Positions 1 through 7,643 of a DNA stretch of 64,000 nucleotides are shown piece after piece. The DNA is taken from contig NZ_CP029197.1 in the NCBI RefSeq assembly GCF_008639165.1, positions 3,286,001 to 3,350,000 of the forward strand. Direction: 5' to 3'. Both the position numbers and the translations under genes were made by a program. The notes beneath the pieces are model-generated. The model worked only from the letters and a program-made list of their open reading frames with translations, did not search any database and was not told the DNA's origin. Each line of letters begins with the position of its first letter. Position 1 is the first letter of the stretch. Origin of the DNA: Streptomyces venezuelae ATCC 10712. GTDB taxonomy: Bacteria; Actinomycetota; Actinomycetes; Streptomycetales; Streptomycetaceae.

Positions 1-338
1 ACGGCCAGCCGGCACACCTCCCGCACGCCCCGGGTCGCGAACCCCCGCCCGGTCGCCTTCTCGGCGAGCCGGTACCCGAGTTCGGCACTGCCCGCACCGG
101 CGTCCACGTCCACCAGGTTGACCCGCCCGACGATCTCCCCGCCCTCGGCGACCAGCACATGGAAGTGGATCTCCCCCGCCTCCTGCGCCTCGATCAACTC
201 CCGGTGCCGCTCGTCGAACTCCTCGAAGTACGCGTCCCCCCGGTCGGGCACCCGCGCGGCGAAGTACTCCCGGTTCTCCCGCTCGAAGGCGAGCAGGGCG
301 GGGGCGTGATCGGATCGCAGTCGCTCAAGTACGGCCAT
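1..338 (-). CDS. GNAT family N-acetyltransferase, partial (C-terminus off the left edge)
   Basis: The reading frame starts at ATG 338 (MAVLERLRSDHAPALLAFE) and stays open to the window edge, so about 112 N-terminal residues are present. They include the RimJ-like opening with ERENREYFAARVPDRG, the strand ending in FHVLVAEGGEIVGRVNLV, and the acetyl-CoA loop region LGYRLAEKATGRGFATRG. The family transfers acetyl groups from acetyl-CoA to protein N-termini or small molecules. The substrate cannot be read from the sequence. The gene diverges from the unknown protein starting at 433. Confidence 0.85.
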   Translation of the reverse strand, partial: MAVLERLRSDHAPALLAFERENREYFAARVPDRGDAYFEEFDERHRELIEAQEAGEIHFHVLVAEGGEIVGRVNLVDVDAGAGSAELGYRLAEKATGRGFATRGVREVCRLA

Positions 339-432
339 GAGCGCCACGGTACGAAGATCCGCCGGGCTCTGCGTACAACTTTTCGGTCCCGGGGGCGTCT
401 GAGCCCATGTGGCACCAGAGGAACGGAACGAC

Positions 433-1506
433 ATGCGACGACGCCCCCTGTTCGCCTCCCTCGCCCTGATCAGGGAGGAGGACCGCCATGTCTGGGGCAC
501 CTGCGCCGAGGCGGAGGGCTTCTTCGGCGAGCCCGAGTGCGAGAGCTACGAGCTGCGGGGCTGGGTCCCGGAGCCGGCCGGGGCCTCGGCCGACGGGTGG
601 CTCGGCAGTCGTGTCTGGCTGGTTCCCGAGGACCCCGGCGCCGACGCCTGGCTTCTGTCGGACGTGGAGGCCGCACCGGTGCCGGGCGGGGTCGTGGTGA
701 CGGGTGGGGACGACTACCTGGGGCCGCCCGAGGAGTACCGGGGGCCGGTCCGGTTGCACGACGGGCGCCGCTGGCTGGGCTCCTGCCGGGAGTTCGCCGC
801 CGTCGAGCCCCCGCAGTGGCCCGCGCCCCCGCTCGTCCTGCGCGGCCTCGCGCCGGGCGAGGAGCTGCGGCGGGTGCTGACGGAGTCGGGCGGGCGGGAG
901 GCTGTTCTGGAGAAGGCCGAGCTGGAGCTGCGGGACGGCCGGGGCGAGGTCCTCACCCACCGGTTGTTCTGGGCCGTCGTCCGCGGATGGGAGGCCTCCC
1001 CGCTCGGGGACGGGCTGATCGACCTCACGCTGGACGGGGGGTTCCGTCGCCCCGAGCCGCTCTGGGCCCGGGGCGTGTGGGAGCGGTGGCTCGCCGGGCC
1101 GCCGGAGGAGATCGGGGCCTGGGCCGGGCTCGACACCCGGCGCCGGGGGGCCTGGCACGACCTGGTGCGGGAGCGGGCGGCCCGGCGCGTCCTCGGGGAC
1201 CGGCCGGCGGGGACGGCGTACGAGCTGGACGGGCGGCACGTCACCGACGAGCCGGGCCTCTGGCTGGCGCTCGGCGAGGCGGTGAACGGACCCGGCGGCT
1301 ACTTCGGCGGGGACTTCCACGCCCTCCACGACTGCCTGGGCGGCGACTTCGGCTTCACCGCACCGGCCACCCTGACCTGGCGGAACGCCGACGTGGCCCG
1401 CGCGCACCTGTCCCGGGCCCTGGCCCCGGAGGGCGAGCCGTACGACCTGTTCGCGGCCGTCGTCGACGCCCTGGAGCAGGACGGGATGCGCGTCGTCCTC
1501 GCGTGA
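433..1506 (+). CDS. Hypothetical protein, 357 residues
   Basis: I do not recognise this protein. Codons strongly favour G/C in the third position throughout. I chose ATG 433 (MRRRPLFASL) because AGAGGAA lies at 418-424; an ATG at 409 in the same frame has no comparable site. The product looks soluble, acidic and tryptophan-rich (LRGWVPEPAG, DAWLLSDVEA, HRLFWAVVRGWEASPLG). There is no signal peptide and no membrane segment. The C-terminal LFAAVVDALEQDGMRVVL resembles the end of a barstar-type fold, and proteins of this type often carry such a domain, but that is only a possibility. The gene stands alone, divergent from the GNAT gene, and ends at a strong terminator. Confidence 0.75.
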   Translation: MRRRPLFASLALIREEDRHVWGTCAEAEGFFGEPECESYELRGWVPEPAGASADGWLGSRVWLVPEDPGADAWLLSDVEAAPVPGGVVVTGGDDYLGPPEEYRGPVRLHDGRRWLGSCREFAAVEPPQWPAPPLVLRGLAPGEELRRVLTESGGREAVLEKAELELRDGRGEVLTHRLFWAVVRGWEASPLGDGLIDLTLDGGFRRPEPLWARGVWERWLAGPPEEIGAWAGLDTRRRGAWHDLVRERAARRVLGDRPAGTAYELDGRHVTDEPGLWLALGEAVNGPGGYFGGDFHALHDCLGGDFGFTAPATLTWRNADVARAHLSRALAPEGEPYDLFAAVVDALEQDGMRVVLA

Positions 1507-1524
1507 GGCGCCCCGGTCCACGCG

Positions 1525-1561
1525 GAGGAGGCGCACCCGGCGTGGCCGGGTGCGCCTCCTC
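1525..1561. terminator. Bidirectional terminator hairpin
   Basis: A perfect 17-bp stem (GAGGAGGCGCACCCGGC at 1525-1541 with its complement to 1561) around a 3-base loop. It lies between the convergent genes ending at 1506 and 1588. Confidence 0.8.
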
Positions 1562-1587
1562 GGCACAGCACGCGAAGGACGGACGCG

Positions 1588-1773
1588 TCAGGCGTCGTAG
1601 TCCTGGTCGAGACGGTCCTGGGCCTCCTGCTGGGCCCTGCGCGTCTCGTCGTCGGAGCGGCCGCGGCCCTTGGACGCGCGCTCGGACGCCTCGTCCTTCG
1701 CCTTGCCCATGGCCTGCTTGGCCTGCTGCTTCATCTGCTCCGACTTGTCCTTGAACTGGTCTGCCATGCCCAT
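1588..1773 (-). CDS. CsbD-like small stress protein
   Basis: A 61-residue highly charged protein beginning MGMADQFKDKSEQMKQQAKQ and rich in Lys, Glu, Gln and Ala. It is predicted to be almost wholly helical and without hydrophobic segments. The pattern FKDKSEQMKQQAKQAMGKAKDEASE resembles CsbD and related actinobacterial small stress proteins, whose exact role is not settled. The start at 1773 is supported by TAGGAG about nine bases upstream; ATG 1767 is also possible. It appears to be a single-gene unit. Confidence 0.7.
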   Translation of the reverse strand: MGMADQFKDKSEQMKQQAKQAMGKAKDEASERASKGRGRSDDETRRAQQEAQDRLDQDYDA

Positions 1774-1905
1774 GAAGGTTCACTCCTAGAAGGGTGTGAG
1801 GGGGACGGAGGCGAGCTGCCTCCTGGGCCTCGACCAGCCTTGCACGAGCGAACATTCCACGCATTTCGATCAGTTACGGAGTGCGACCGTGCGGCGGAAC
1901 CCCCC

Positions 1906-2796
1906 TCAGCGGGCCGCCGGACCGCTCGCCCGCGCCTCCTCGTCGGCCGCGCCGCCCGCGCCCACCAGGCCCTTGGACACCGAGCCGAGCCTCGGCCCGA
2001 AGCGCTTCATCTCGCGCTGCCCGACGGTCGCGATCATGCCGGGCAGATAGCCCCGGACGGACTGCATCCCGCGCAGCCACCACTGCGCGTACACATGGGC
2101 CGAGCGCCGCTCGATGCCCGCCACGATCCGGTCGACGGCCGGGCCCAGCGGATAGGTGCGGTTCGCCGGCCACGGCAGCCGCTGCCGCAGCTCCCGCATG
2201 ACGTCGTCCTCGTCGGCGCCCCGCACCATGTCCGTGTCGGTCCAGGAGAGGTAGCCGACGCCGACCTTCACCCCCTTGTAGGCGACCTCGGCGCGCAGGC
2301 TGTGCGCGAAGGCCTCGACGCCCGACTTGGACGCGCAGTACGCCGTCATCATCGGGGCCGGGGTCAGCGCGGCGAGCGAGGCGATCTGGAGGAAGTACCC
2401 CCGGGACTCCATGAGGACCGGCAGGAACGCCCGGCCGGTGACCGCGCCGCCGATCAGGTTGACCTCGATGACCCGCCGCCAGGCCGCCGGGTCGGAGTCG
2501 ACGAACGGACCGCCCGCCGCGACACCGGCGTTGGCGACGACGATGTCGACCTTCCCGAACCGTTCCTTCACCTCGGCCGCCACCCGGGCCATCGCCTCGT
2601 GGTCGGTGACGTCGGCGTGCCACCAGTCGGCCTCGGTGTGCAGCCGGCCGGCGACCTCCTTCAGCTGCTCCGGCTCCAGGCCGACGAGCGCGATCCGCGC
2701 TCCGCGCGCGGACAGCTTGCGGGCGAGGAGCTCCCCGACGCCGCGGGCGCCGCCGGTGACGACCGCGACCTGTCCTTCCAGGCTCACCCGGCTCAT
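1906..2796 (-). CDS. Short-chain dehydrogenase/reductase
   Basis: A 296-residue classical SDR. Visible are the NAD(P)-binding TGGARGVGE near residues 15-23, the NAG motif in VANAGVA, a Ser in QIASLAALTP, and the catalytic YCASKSG (YxxxK). These enzymes interconvert alcohols and ketones with NAD(P)H. The ATG overlaps the stop of the hydrolase gene (ATGA), so it is the third gene of the operon starting at 5230. Together with the monooxygenase and hydrolase it fits a ketone/ester degradation route: SDR (alcohol to ketone), Baeyer-Villiger oxidation (ketone to ester), hydrolase (ester cleavage). The substrate is unknown. The C-terminal ~60 residues extend past the SDR core. Confidence 0.9.
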   Translation of the reverse strand: MSRVSLEGQVAVVTGGARGVGELLARKLSARGARIALVGLEPEQLKEVAGRLHTEADWWHADVTDHEAMARVAAEVKERFGKVDIVVANAGVAAGGPFVDSDPAAWRRVIEVNLIGGAVTGRAFLPVLMESRGYFLQIASLAALTPAPMMTAYCASKSGVEAFAHSLRAEVAYKGVKVGVGYLSWTDTDMVRGADEDDVMRELRQRLPWPANRTYPLGPAVDRIVAGIERRSAHVYAQWWLRGMQSVRGYLPGMIATVGQREMKRFGPRLGSVSKGLVGAGGAADEEARASGPAAR

Positions 2797-3698
2797 GCCT
2801 TCTCCTTCACGTCCAGATAGGTCTCGGAAAGTTCACGGATCCGCGCGGTGACGGCCTCCGGGGCCTCCACCGGCGTCATGTGGCCCATACCCGCGAGTTC
2901 GAGCAGCCCGACGCACTGCGGGAGCGCCTCGGCCATGGCCCGGGAGTGGACGGGCGGGGTGAGCCGGTCGGCGGTGCCGACGACGACCGCGACGGGCAGG
3001 TCGAGCGCCCGCAGGCCCGCTTCGAGGTCCAGCTCGGAGAGGACCCTGGACCAGCCGACGCGGGCCCCGCGCGGGCAGGCGTGCACGATCCGGGCGCAGG
3101 CGTCGACCCGCTCGGGCGCGGAGCCCGGTCCCATCGTCGCGTACTTGAGGATCTTCTTCGAGACGGCGGTGACGGGTCCGAGCGGTGCCTTGGCGCCGAG
3201 GACGCCCCGGGTGAGCCGGGTGCGCCGTTCGCTCGGCCGCCCGGGTACGACGGTGGCCTCGGCGGTCAGCCGGGACGGCCCGGTGGAGCAGAGCAGCGCG
3301 GCGGCGGCGTGCTCCTGGAAGGCGGGCCGGCCGGCGGCGGCCATGAGGGTCATGCCGCCCATGGAGTGTCCGGCGAGGACGGCCTTCTCGCCGGCGGCGA
3401 GGGTGCTCGCGAGGACCGCTTCGAGGTCGTCGGCGAGCGCCCGGGTGGCGTACCCGGCGGGTCCGGCGGGGACCGGGGAGCGGCCGTGGCCGCGCTGGTC
3501 GTAGGCGATGACCCGGTGGTCGGCGGCGAGGGCCCGTATCTGCTCGGCCCAGAAGGCGATCGAGCAGGTCCAGCCGTGGGCGAGGACGACGGCGGGCGCG
3601 CCCTCGGGGCCGTACGTCTCGACGTGGATCCGGGCGCCGTCGGCGGAGACGGCGGTGAGTTCGCGGGACGGGGGCAGCGAGGTCAGGTGGCGGCTCAC
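2793..3698 (-). CDS. Alpha/beta hydrolase
   Basis: A 301-residue alpha/beta-hydrolase fold protein. The oxyanion strand VVLAHGWTCS, the YDQRGHGRS segment and the nucleophile elbow GHSMGG (Ser) are visible, with a C-terminal His in GMGHMTPVE. The start is GTG 3698, overlapping the monooxygenase stop by GTGA, and the gene overlaps the SDR start by ATGA, so all three are probably translationally coupled. Inferred role: hydrolysis of the ester or lactone made by the neighbouring monooxygenase. No signal peptide, so cytoplasmic. Confidence 0.88.
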   Translation of the reverse strand: MSRHLTSLPPSRELTAVSADGARIHVETYGPEGAPAVVLAHGWTCSIAFWAEQIRALAADHRVIAYDQRGHGRSPVPAGPAGYATRALADDLEAVLASTLAAGEKAVLAGHSMGGMTLMAAAGRPAFQEHAAAALLCSTGPSRLTAEATVVPGRPSERRTRLTRGVLGAKAPLGPVTAVSKKILKYATMGPGSAPERVDACARIVHACPRGARVGWSRVLSELDLEAGLRALDLPVAVVVGTADRLTPPVHSRAMAEALPQCVGLLELAGMGHMTPVEAPEAVTARIRELSETYLDVKEKA

Positions 3699-5230
3699 TG
3701 GGCGGCCTCCTGCTTGCGGGTGGCGGCGCGGGTCTTCGCGGCGGCGGGCTTGACCGGCTTGGGGGCGCGGACGACCTCGTACTCGGAGAGGTCGACCTGC
3801 CGGGTCTCGCGCCGGAACTCGCCCGTTGTGCCCGGCCAGAGCGTGGTGTTGCGGCCGTTGGAGTCGAGGTACCAGCTCTCGCAGCCGCCCGCCTTCCACA
3901 CGGTCCGCTCCATCCGGGCCTGCACCTTGCGGTTCCAGGCGCCGACGGCGGAGGGCCGGACGGCGAGGGCGGCGCGGCCGCCCAGGACGTCTAGCTGGCG
4001 CAGGTAGTCGGCCATGTAGTTCAGCTGGGACTCGATCATCAGGATCATCGAGGAGTTGCCGAGGCCGGTGTTGGGGCCGATGACCGTCATGAAGTTGGGG
4101 AAGCCGGCGGCGGTGGCGCCGCGCAGGGCCTCCATGCCGCCCTTCCAGGTCTCGGCGAGGGTCTTGCCCTCGGCGCCGACGACCCGTTCGGCGATCGGCA
4201 TGTCGGTGACGTGGAAGCCGGTGCCGAAGATGATGGCGTCGACCTCGGTCTCGGTGCCGTCGGCGGCGACCAGGGTGGAGCCGCGCACCTCGCGCAGGCC
4301 GGCGGCGACGACGTCGACGTTGGGCTGTGCGACCGCCGGGTAGTAGGTGCTGGAGAGCAGGATGCGCTTGCAGCCGATGCGGTACGAGGGTGTCAGCTTG
4401 GCCCGCAGGACCGGGTCCTTGATGGACTTGGCGATGTTGGCCTTGGCGAGCTTCTCGACGAGCCCGAGTTCGTTGGGGTGCTTGGTGAAGGCGCCGACCT
4501 GGAGTTCGCGGATGCCCCAGAGGAGGCCGCGGCGCAGGGTGCCGGTGACGGGCAGGGCGCGGTGCAGCCAGCGCTCGGGGCCGCTGATGGCCCGGTCCAT
4601 CCGGCGCATGACCCAGGGGGGCGTGCGCTGGAAGAGGGTGAGCTTGCCGACCCGGGGCTGGATGGCGGGCACGATCTGGATGGCGGAGGCGCCGGTGCCG
4701 ATCATGGCGACGCGCTTGCCGGTGAGGTCGTAGTCGTGGTCCCAGCGGGCGGAGTGGAAGACCTTGCCGGGGAATTCGGCGAGGCCTTCGATGTCCGGGA
4801 TCTTGGGGTCGGAGAGCGGGCCGGTCGCGGAGACGACGACGTCGGCGCTGAAGGAGCCCTGGCCGGTCTCGATCTCCCAGCGGAGTGCTTCGGAGTCCCA
4901 GGTCATCTTCCGTACCTCGTGGCCGAGGCGGAGGTGGGGGCGGATGCCGAAGGTGTCCGTGACATGCTCCAGGTACGCGCGGATGTGGCGCTGTCCGGAG
5001 AAGGTCCGCGGCCAGTCGGGGTTGGGCGCGAAGGAGAAGGAGTAGAGGTGGGAGGGGACGTCGCAGGCGCAGCCGGGGTAGCTGTTGTCCCGCCATGTGC
5101 CGCCCACGGAGTCAGCCCGTTCCAGGACGACGAAGTCGGTGATTCCTTCGCGGCGCAGTCGGACGGCGGCGCCGAGGCCGCCGAATCCCGATCCGATCAC
5201 CGCCACCCGTACGTGCTCGTGCTTCGCCAT
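3695..5230 (-). CDS. Flavin-containing monooxygenase, Baeyer-Villiger type
   Basis: A 511-residue two-dinucleotide-binding flavoprotein. The FAD-binding GSGFGGLG lies at about residues 13-20, the fingerprint FPGKVFHSARWDHDYD fits the Baeyer-Villiger FxGxxxHxxxW(P/D) motif, and a second Rossmann motif IGTGASA (NADPH) follows. Family role: O2- and NADPH-dependent insertion of oxygen next to a carbonyl. It is the first gene of the operon monooxygenase-hydrolase-SDR. A MerR gene diverges from it and the 131-base space between them holds a perfect palindrome at 5275. The C-terminus is Ala/Lys-rich and probably disordered. Confidence 0.92.
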   Translation of the reverse strand: MAKHEHVRVAVIGSGFGGLGAAVRLRREGITDFVVLERADSVGGTWRDNSYPGCACDVPSHLYSFSFAPNPDWPRTFSGQRHIRAYLEHVTDTFGIRPHLRLGHEVRKMTWDSEALRWEIETGQGSFSADVVVSATGPLSDPKIPDIEGLAEFPGKVFHSARWDHDYDLTGKRVAMIGTGASAIQIVPAIQPRVGKLTLFQRTPPWVMRRMDRAISGPERWLHRALPVTGTLRRGLLWGIRELQVGAFTKHPNELGLVEKLAKANIAKSIKDPVLRAKLTPSYRIGCKRILLSSTYYPAVAQPNVDVVAAGLREVRGSTLVAADGTETEVDAIIFGTGFHVTDMPIAERVVGAEGKTLAETWKGGMEALRGATAAGFPNFMTVIGPNTGLGNSSMILMIESQLNYMADYLRQLDVLGGRAALAVRPSAVGAWNRKVQARMERTVWKAGGCESWYLDSNGRNTTLWPGTTGEFRRETRQVDLSEYEVVRAPKPVKPAAAKTRAATRKQEAAQ

Positions 5231-5274
5231 GCCGCCTCCCGTGCACCCGCCCGATCACGCCAGCAATCACTGGC

Positions 5275-5288
5275 ACAGTCGGGACTGT
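5275..5288. promoter_or_regulatory. Candidate operator, palindrome ACAGTC-GG-GACTGT
   Basis: A perfect 6-2-6 inverted repeat in the divergent spacer between the monooxygenase (start 5230) and the MerR gene (start 5362), 45 bases upstream of the monooxygenase start. Its position suits control of the monooxygenase operon. That the MerR protein binds it is inference. Confidence 0.5.
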
Positions 5289-5361
5289 AGAGCAGCTCCA
5301 TACCAAGCGGTAGGGGTACGGCGAGGGAAAGTTACCGGCGGTACAACATAGGCTGGCGGAC

Positions 5362-6120
5362 GTGGCAGAAGGATCAGGCGAGGCAACGGGACCCGGCACG
5401 GGCGCGGACACCGGCGCGCCCGAGGGCACCCGTACGCCCACGGGCACGCCCGACGGCGTCCGTACCCACGAGGGCGTACGCGAGTACCGCATGGAGGAAC
5501 TGGCGACCGCCGCCGGCATCACCGTGCGCACCCTGCGCTTCTACCGCGAGCGCGGCCTGATCCCGCCACCCCGCAGGGAGGGCCGGATCGCCTGGTACGA
5601 CGAGCACCACCTGGCACGGCTGCGCACCATCGCCGCCCTCCTGGAGCGCGGTCACACCCTCAACGGCATCGCCGACCTCACCACCGCCTTCGAGAGCGGC
5701 CGCAACGTCCGCGAGGTCCTCGCCCTCGGCTCCCCCACCGAGGAGGAGCCGGTCCGCCTCACCCCCGGCGAGCTCGCCGACCACTTCGCCGGCGAGGTCA
5801 CCGCCGAGAACCTCGCGGCCGCGCTCGACCTCGGCTACCTCGTCACCGACGGCGAGGAGATCATCCACATCAGCCGCCGGCTGCTCGACGTCTCCGCCGC
5901 CCTGGTCCGCGAAGGCATCCCGCTCGCCGAGGTCCTCAAGGCGGGCGCCCGCGTCCGCGAGCACGCCGACGCGCTCGCGGAGCTCTTCACCGACCTGCTG
6001 CGCACCCACGCGGCCGAGGAAGACCTGCGGCGGCTGCGCCCGCTGGCGAAGAGCGTGGTCGAGGCCGAACTCTCGATGGCGCTCGACCGCCGCCTCGGCC
6101 CGGGCACCGCCCCGGAGTAG
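5362..6120 (+). CDS. MerR family transcriptional regulator
   Basis: A 252-residue regulator. A roughly 40-residue Gly/Thr/Pro-rich N-terminal tail precedes a MerR winged-helix domain (YRMEELATAAGITVRTLRFY, then RERGLIPPP) and a linker helix, followed by a large helical C-terminal region with no metal-binding Cys pattern. I kept the GTG start at 5362 because the later ATG at 5491 would cut off the first residues of the DNA-binding domain. MerR proteins usually activate by twisting long-spacer promoters. It diverges from the monooxygenase operon and is the obvious candidate regulator. Confidence 0.85.
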   Translation: MAEGSGEATGPGTGADTGAPEGTRTPTGTPDGVRTHEGVREYRMEELATAAGITVRTLRFYRERGLIPPPRREGRIAWYDEHHLARLRTIAALLERGHTLNGIADLTTAFESGRNVREVLALGSPTEEEPVRLTPGELADHFAGEVTAENLAAALDLGYLVTDGEEIIHISRRLLDVSAALVREGIPLAEVLKAGARVREHADALAELFTDLLRTHAAEEDLRRLRPLAKSVVEAELSMALDRRLGPGTAPE

Positions 6121-6126
6121 CCCGCC

Positions 6127-6930
6127 CTACAGCTCGTACACGACGGTGACGGGCGCGTGGTCGCTCCACCGCTCGGCGTGCGTCGCGGCCCGCTCGACAT
6201 AGCCCTTCACGGCCTTGGCCGCGAGACCGGGGGTCGCGATCTGGTAGTCGATCCGCCAGCCGGTGTCGTTGTCGAAGGCGCGGCCGCGGTAGGACCACCA
6301 GGAGTAGGGCCCCTCCTGCTCGGGGTGGAGCGCGCGCACGACGTCCACGTAGGCCCCGTCCGCCTCGTCGAGCACCCGCCCGAGCCACTCCCGCTCCTCG
6401 GGGAGGAAGCCGGCGTTCTTCTTGTTGGCCCTCCAGTTCTTGAGGTCGGCCTCCCGGTGGGCGATGTTCCAGTCGCCGCAGACGACGACCTCGCGCCCGT
6501 CGGCGGCCGCGCGGGTCCTGAGCTCCTTGAGGTACGGCAGGAACTCGCCCATGAACCGGTACTTCTCGTCCTGGCGCTCGGTGCCGGCCTCACCGGAGGG
6601 GAGGTAGAGGCTGGCGACGGTCACACCGGGCAGGTCGGCCTCGACGTACCGGCCGCTGCCGTCGAACTCGCTCGACCCGAAGCCGACGCGCACCCGGTCG
6701 GGCTCGCGGCGGGTGTAGAGGGAGACCCCGGCGCGGCCCTTGGCGGCGGCGGGGGCGTGCACGGTGAACCAGCCCTCGGGCGCCCGCACCTCGGCCGGCA
6801 GCTGCGCCTCCTCGGCGCGCACCTCCTGGAGGCAGACGGCGTCGGCGGAGGTACCGGCGAGCCACTCGACGAAGCCCTTCTTGGCGGCGGCGCGGAGCCC
6901 GTTGACATTGACGCTGGTCACTGTGTACAA
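6127..6930 (-). CDS. xth: Exodeoxyribonuclease III (AP endonuclease family)
   Basis: About 267 residues of the exonuclease III/Mg2+-dependent endonuclease fold: TVTSVNVNGLRAAAKKG at the N-terminus, the metal-binding Glu in CLQEVRAEEAQLP, GDWNIAHREADL, the DNA-binding YRGRAFDNDTGWRIDY segment and the C-terminal SDHAPVTVVYEL. The enzyme removes abasic sites and 3' blocks in base excision repair. ATG codons nearby are out of frame. The best start is TTG 6930 with GAAGG upstream; GTG 6921 is the alternative. It converges on the MerR gene with only six bases between them. Confidence 0.9.
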   Translation of the reverse strand: MYTVTSVNVNGLRAAAKKGFVEWLAGTSADAVCLQEVRAEEAQLPAEVRAPEGWFTVHAPAAAKGRAGVSLYTRREPDRVRVGFGSSEFDGSGRYVEADLPGVTVASLYLPSGEAGTERQDEKYRFMGEFLPYLKELRTRAAADGREVVVCGDWNIAHREADLKNWRANKKNAGFLPEEREWLGRVLDEADGAYVDVVRALHPEQEGPYSWWSYRGRAFDNDTGWRIDYQIATPGLAAKAVKGYVERAATHAERWSDHAPVTVVYEL

Positions 6931-7036
6931 AACATGCCTTCTTCCTCGGAGGGTCACGCCCAGGGGTCAGGTTCCCACACCGGATGGACCGTGACCGTGG
7001 CTCCCCCACCGGTCTTTCTCGTGAGGACAACGCGGC

Positions 7037-7264
7037 GTGGGAGCTGCCGCAGGAGACTGTTCGGGCCCGTACTCGTCCGGGTTGGCGGCGCGGTCGGCCC
7101 GCAGGTTCGCGAGGGCCCTGGCGTGCTTGTCCGCCTCGGACTCAAGGCGGGACGCGACCCGGCTCGACGCCCTCGAACGGGCCCGGTGGCCGCTCCCGTC
7201 GGTCGCGGCCCTCGCGGGCGCTGGCGGTCTCGCCCTGTCCGTCTGGACGTACATCGCCCGCTGA
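7037..7264 (+). CDS. Possible small membrane protein (doubtful)
   Basis: An open frame of 75 codons ending in a hydrophobic stretch, PSVAALAGAGGLALSVWTY, that could be one membrane segment. The frame ends six bases before a terminator hairpin at 7273, which supports a rightward transcript. A competing frame on the other strand (to 6967) is also codon-biased, with a charged segment ESEADKHARALANLRADRAA. Only one can be real and neither has a clear ribosome binding site. The true start may lie elsewhere. Confidence 0.3.
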   Translation: MGAAAGDCSGPYSSGLAARSARRFARALACLSASDSRRDATRLDALERARWPLPSVAALAGAGGLALSVWTYIAR

Positions 7265-7272
7265 ACCACCAA

Positions 7273-7309
7273 CGCCCCCTCCGTGCCCATGCAGGCGCCG
7301 GAGGGGGCG
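7273..7309. terminator. Terminator hairpin
   Basis: CGCCCCCTCCG at 7273-7283 pairs with CGGAGGGGGCG at 7299-7309, followed on the + strand by GTTTCG. It lies between the rightward small frame and the leftward dehydratase gene ending at 7328. Confidence 0.7.
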
Positions 7310-7327
7310 GTTTCGTCGTGACCGAGG

Positions 7328-7642
7328 TCAGTCGAGCGGAAGCGCCTGGTGCGCGGCCACGATCGCATCGATGCGGCGAGCGAGGTCGAAGTCCGCCGCC
7401 GTCAGCCGGTACCCGGCGTCGTGCGTGGTGATCGACGCACGCAGGTGGTCAATCCTCAGATCCAGGTCGGCATGATGCTGCACCCGCCGCGACCGGTCCG
7501 CGATCGTCACGATGGCGGCCACGGCCGCGTGGTACCGGATCGGGTACGTGCGGCTGATCGTCTCTCCCTCGCGGTCCCACCCTGGCAGACCGGCCAACGC
7601 CGCCTCGATCTCCGCCTCGCTCAGCGGCTCCGGCACACCCAT
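7328..7642 (-). CDS. 4a-hydroxytetrahydrobiopterin dehydratase (pterin carbinolamine dehydratase)
   Basis: A 104-residue protein of usual family length. It carries the active-site region QHHADLDLRIDHLRASITTH followed by DAGYRLTAADFDLARRID, matching the paired-His dehydratase signature. The family regenerates pterin cofactor by dehydrating 4a-carbinolamine, or acts as a moonlighting coactivator. It begins one base after the stop of the upstream regulator gene, so the two are probably co-transcribed. No aromatic amino-acid hydroxylase is nearby, so its substrate in this setting is unclear. Confidence 0.88.
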   Translation of the reverse strand: MGVPEPLSEAEIEAALAGLPGWDREGETISRTYPIRYHAAVAAIVTIADRSRRVQHHADLDLRIDHLRASITTHDAGYRLTAADFDLARRIDAIVAAHQALPLD

Positions 7643-7643
7643 G

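Noticed and set aside
6967..7368. Leftward open frame with a charged segment ESEADKHARALANLRADR
   Set aside because: Overlaps the dehydratase gene end and a terminator; not better supported than the + strand frame, so not listed as a gene.
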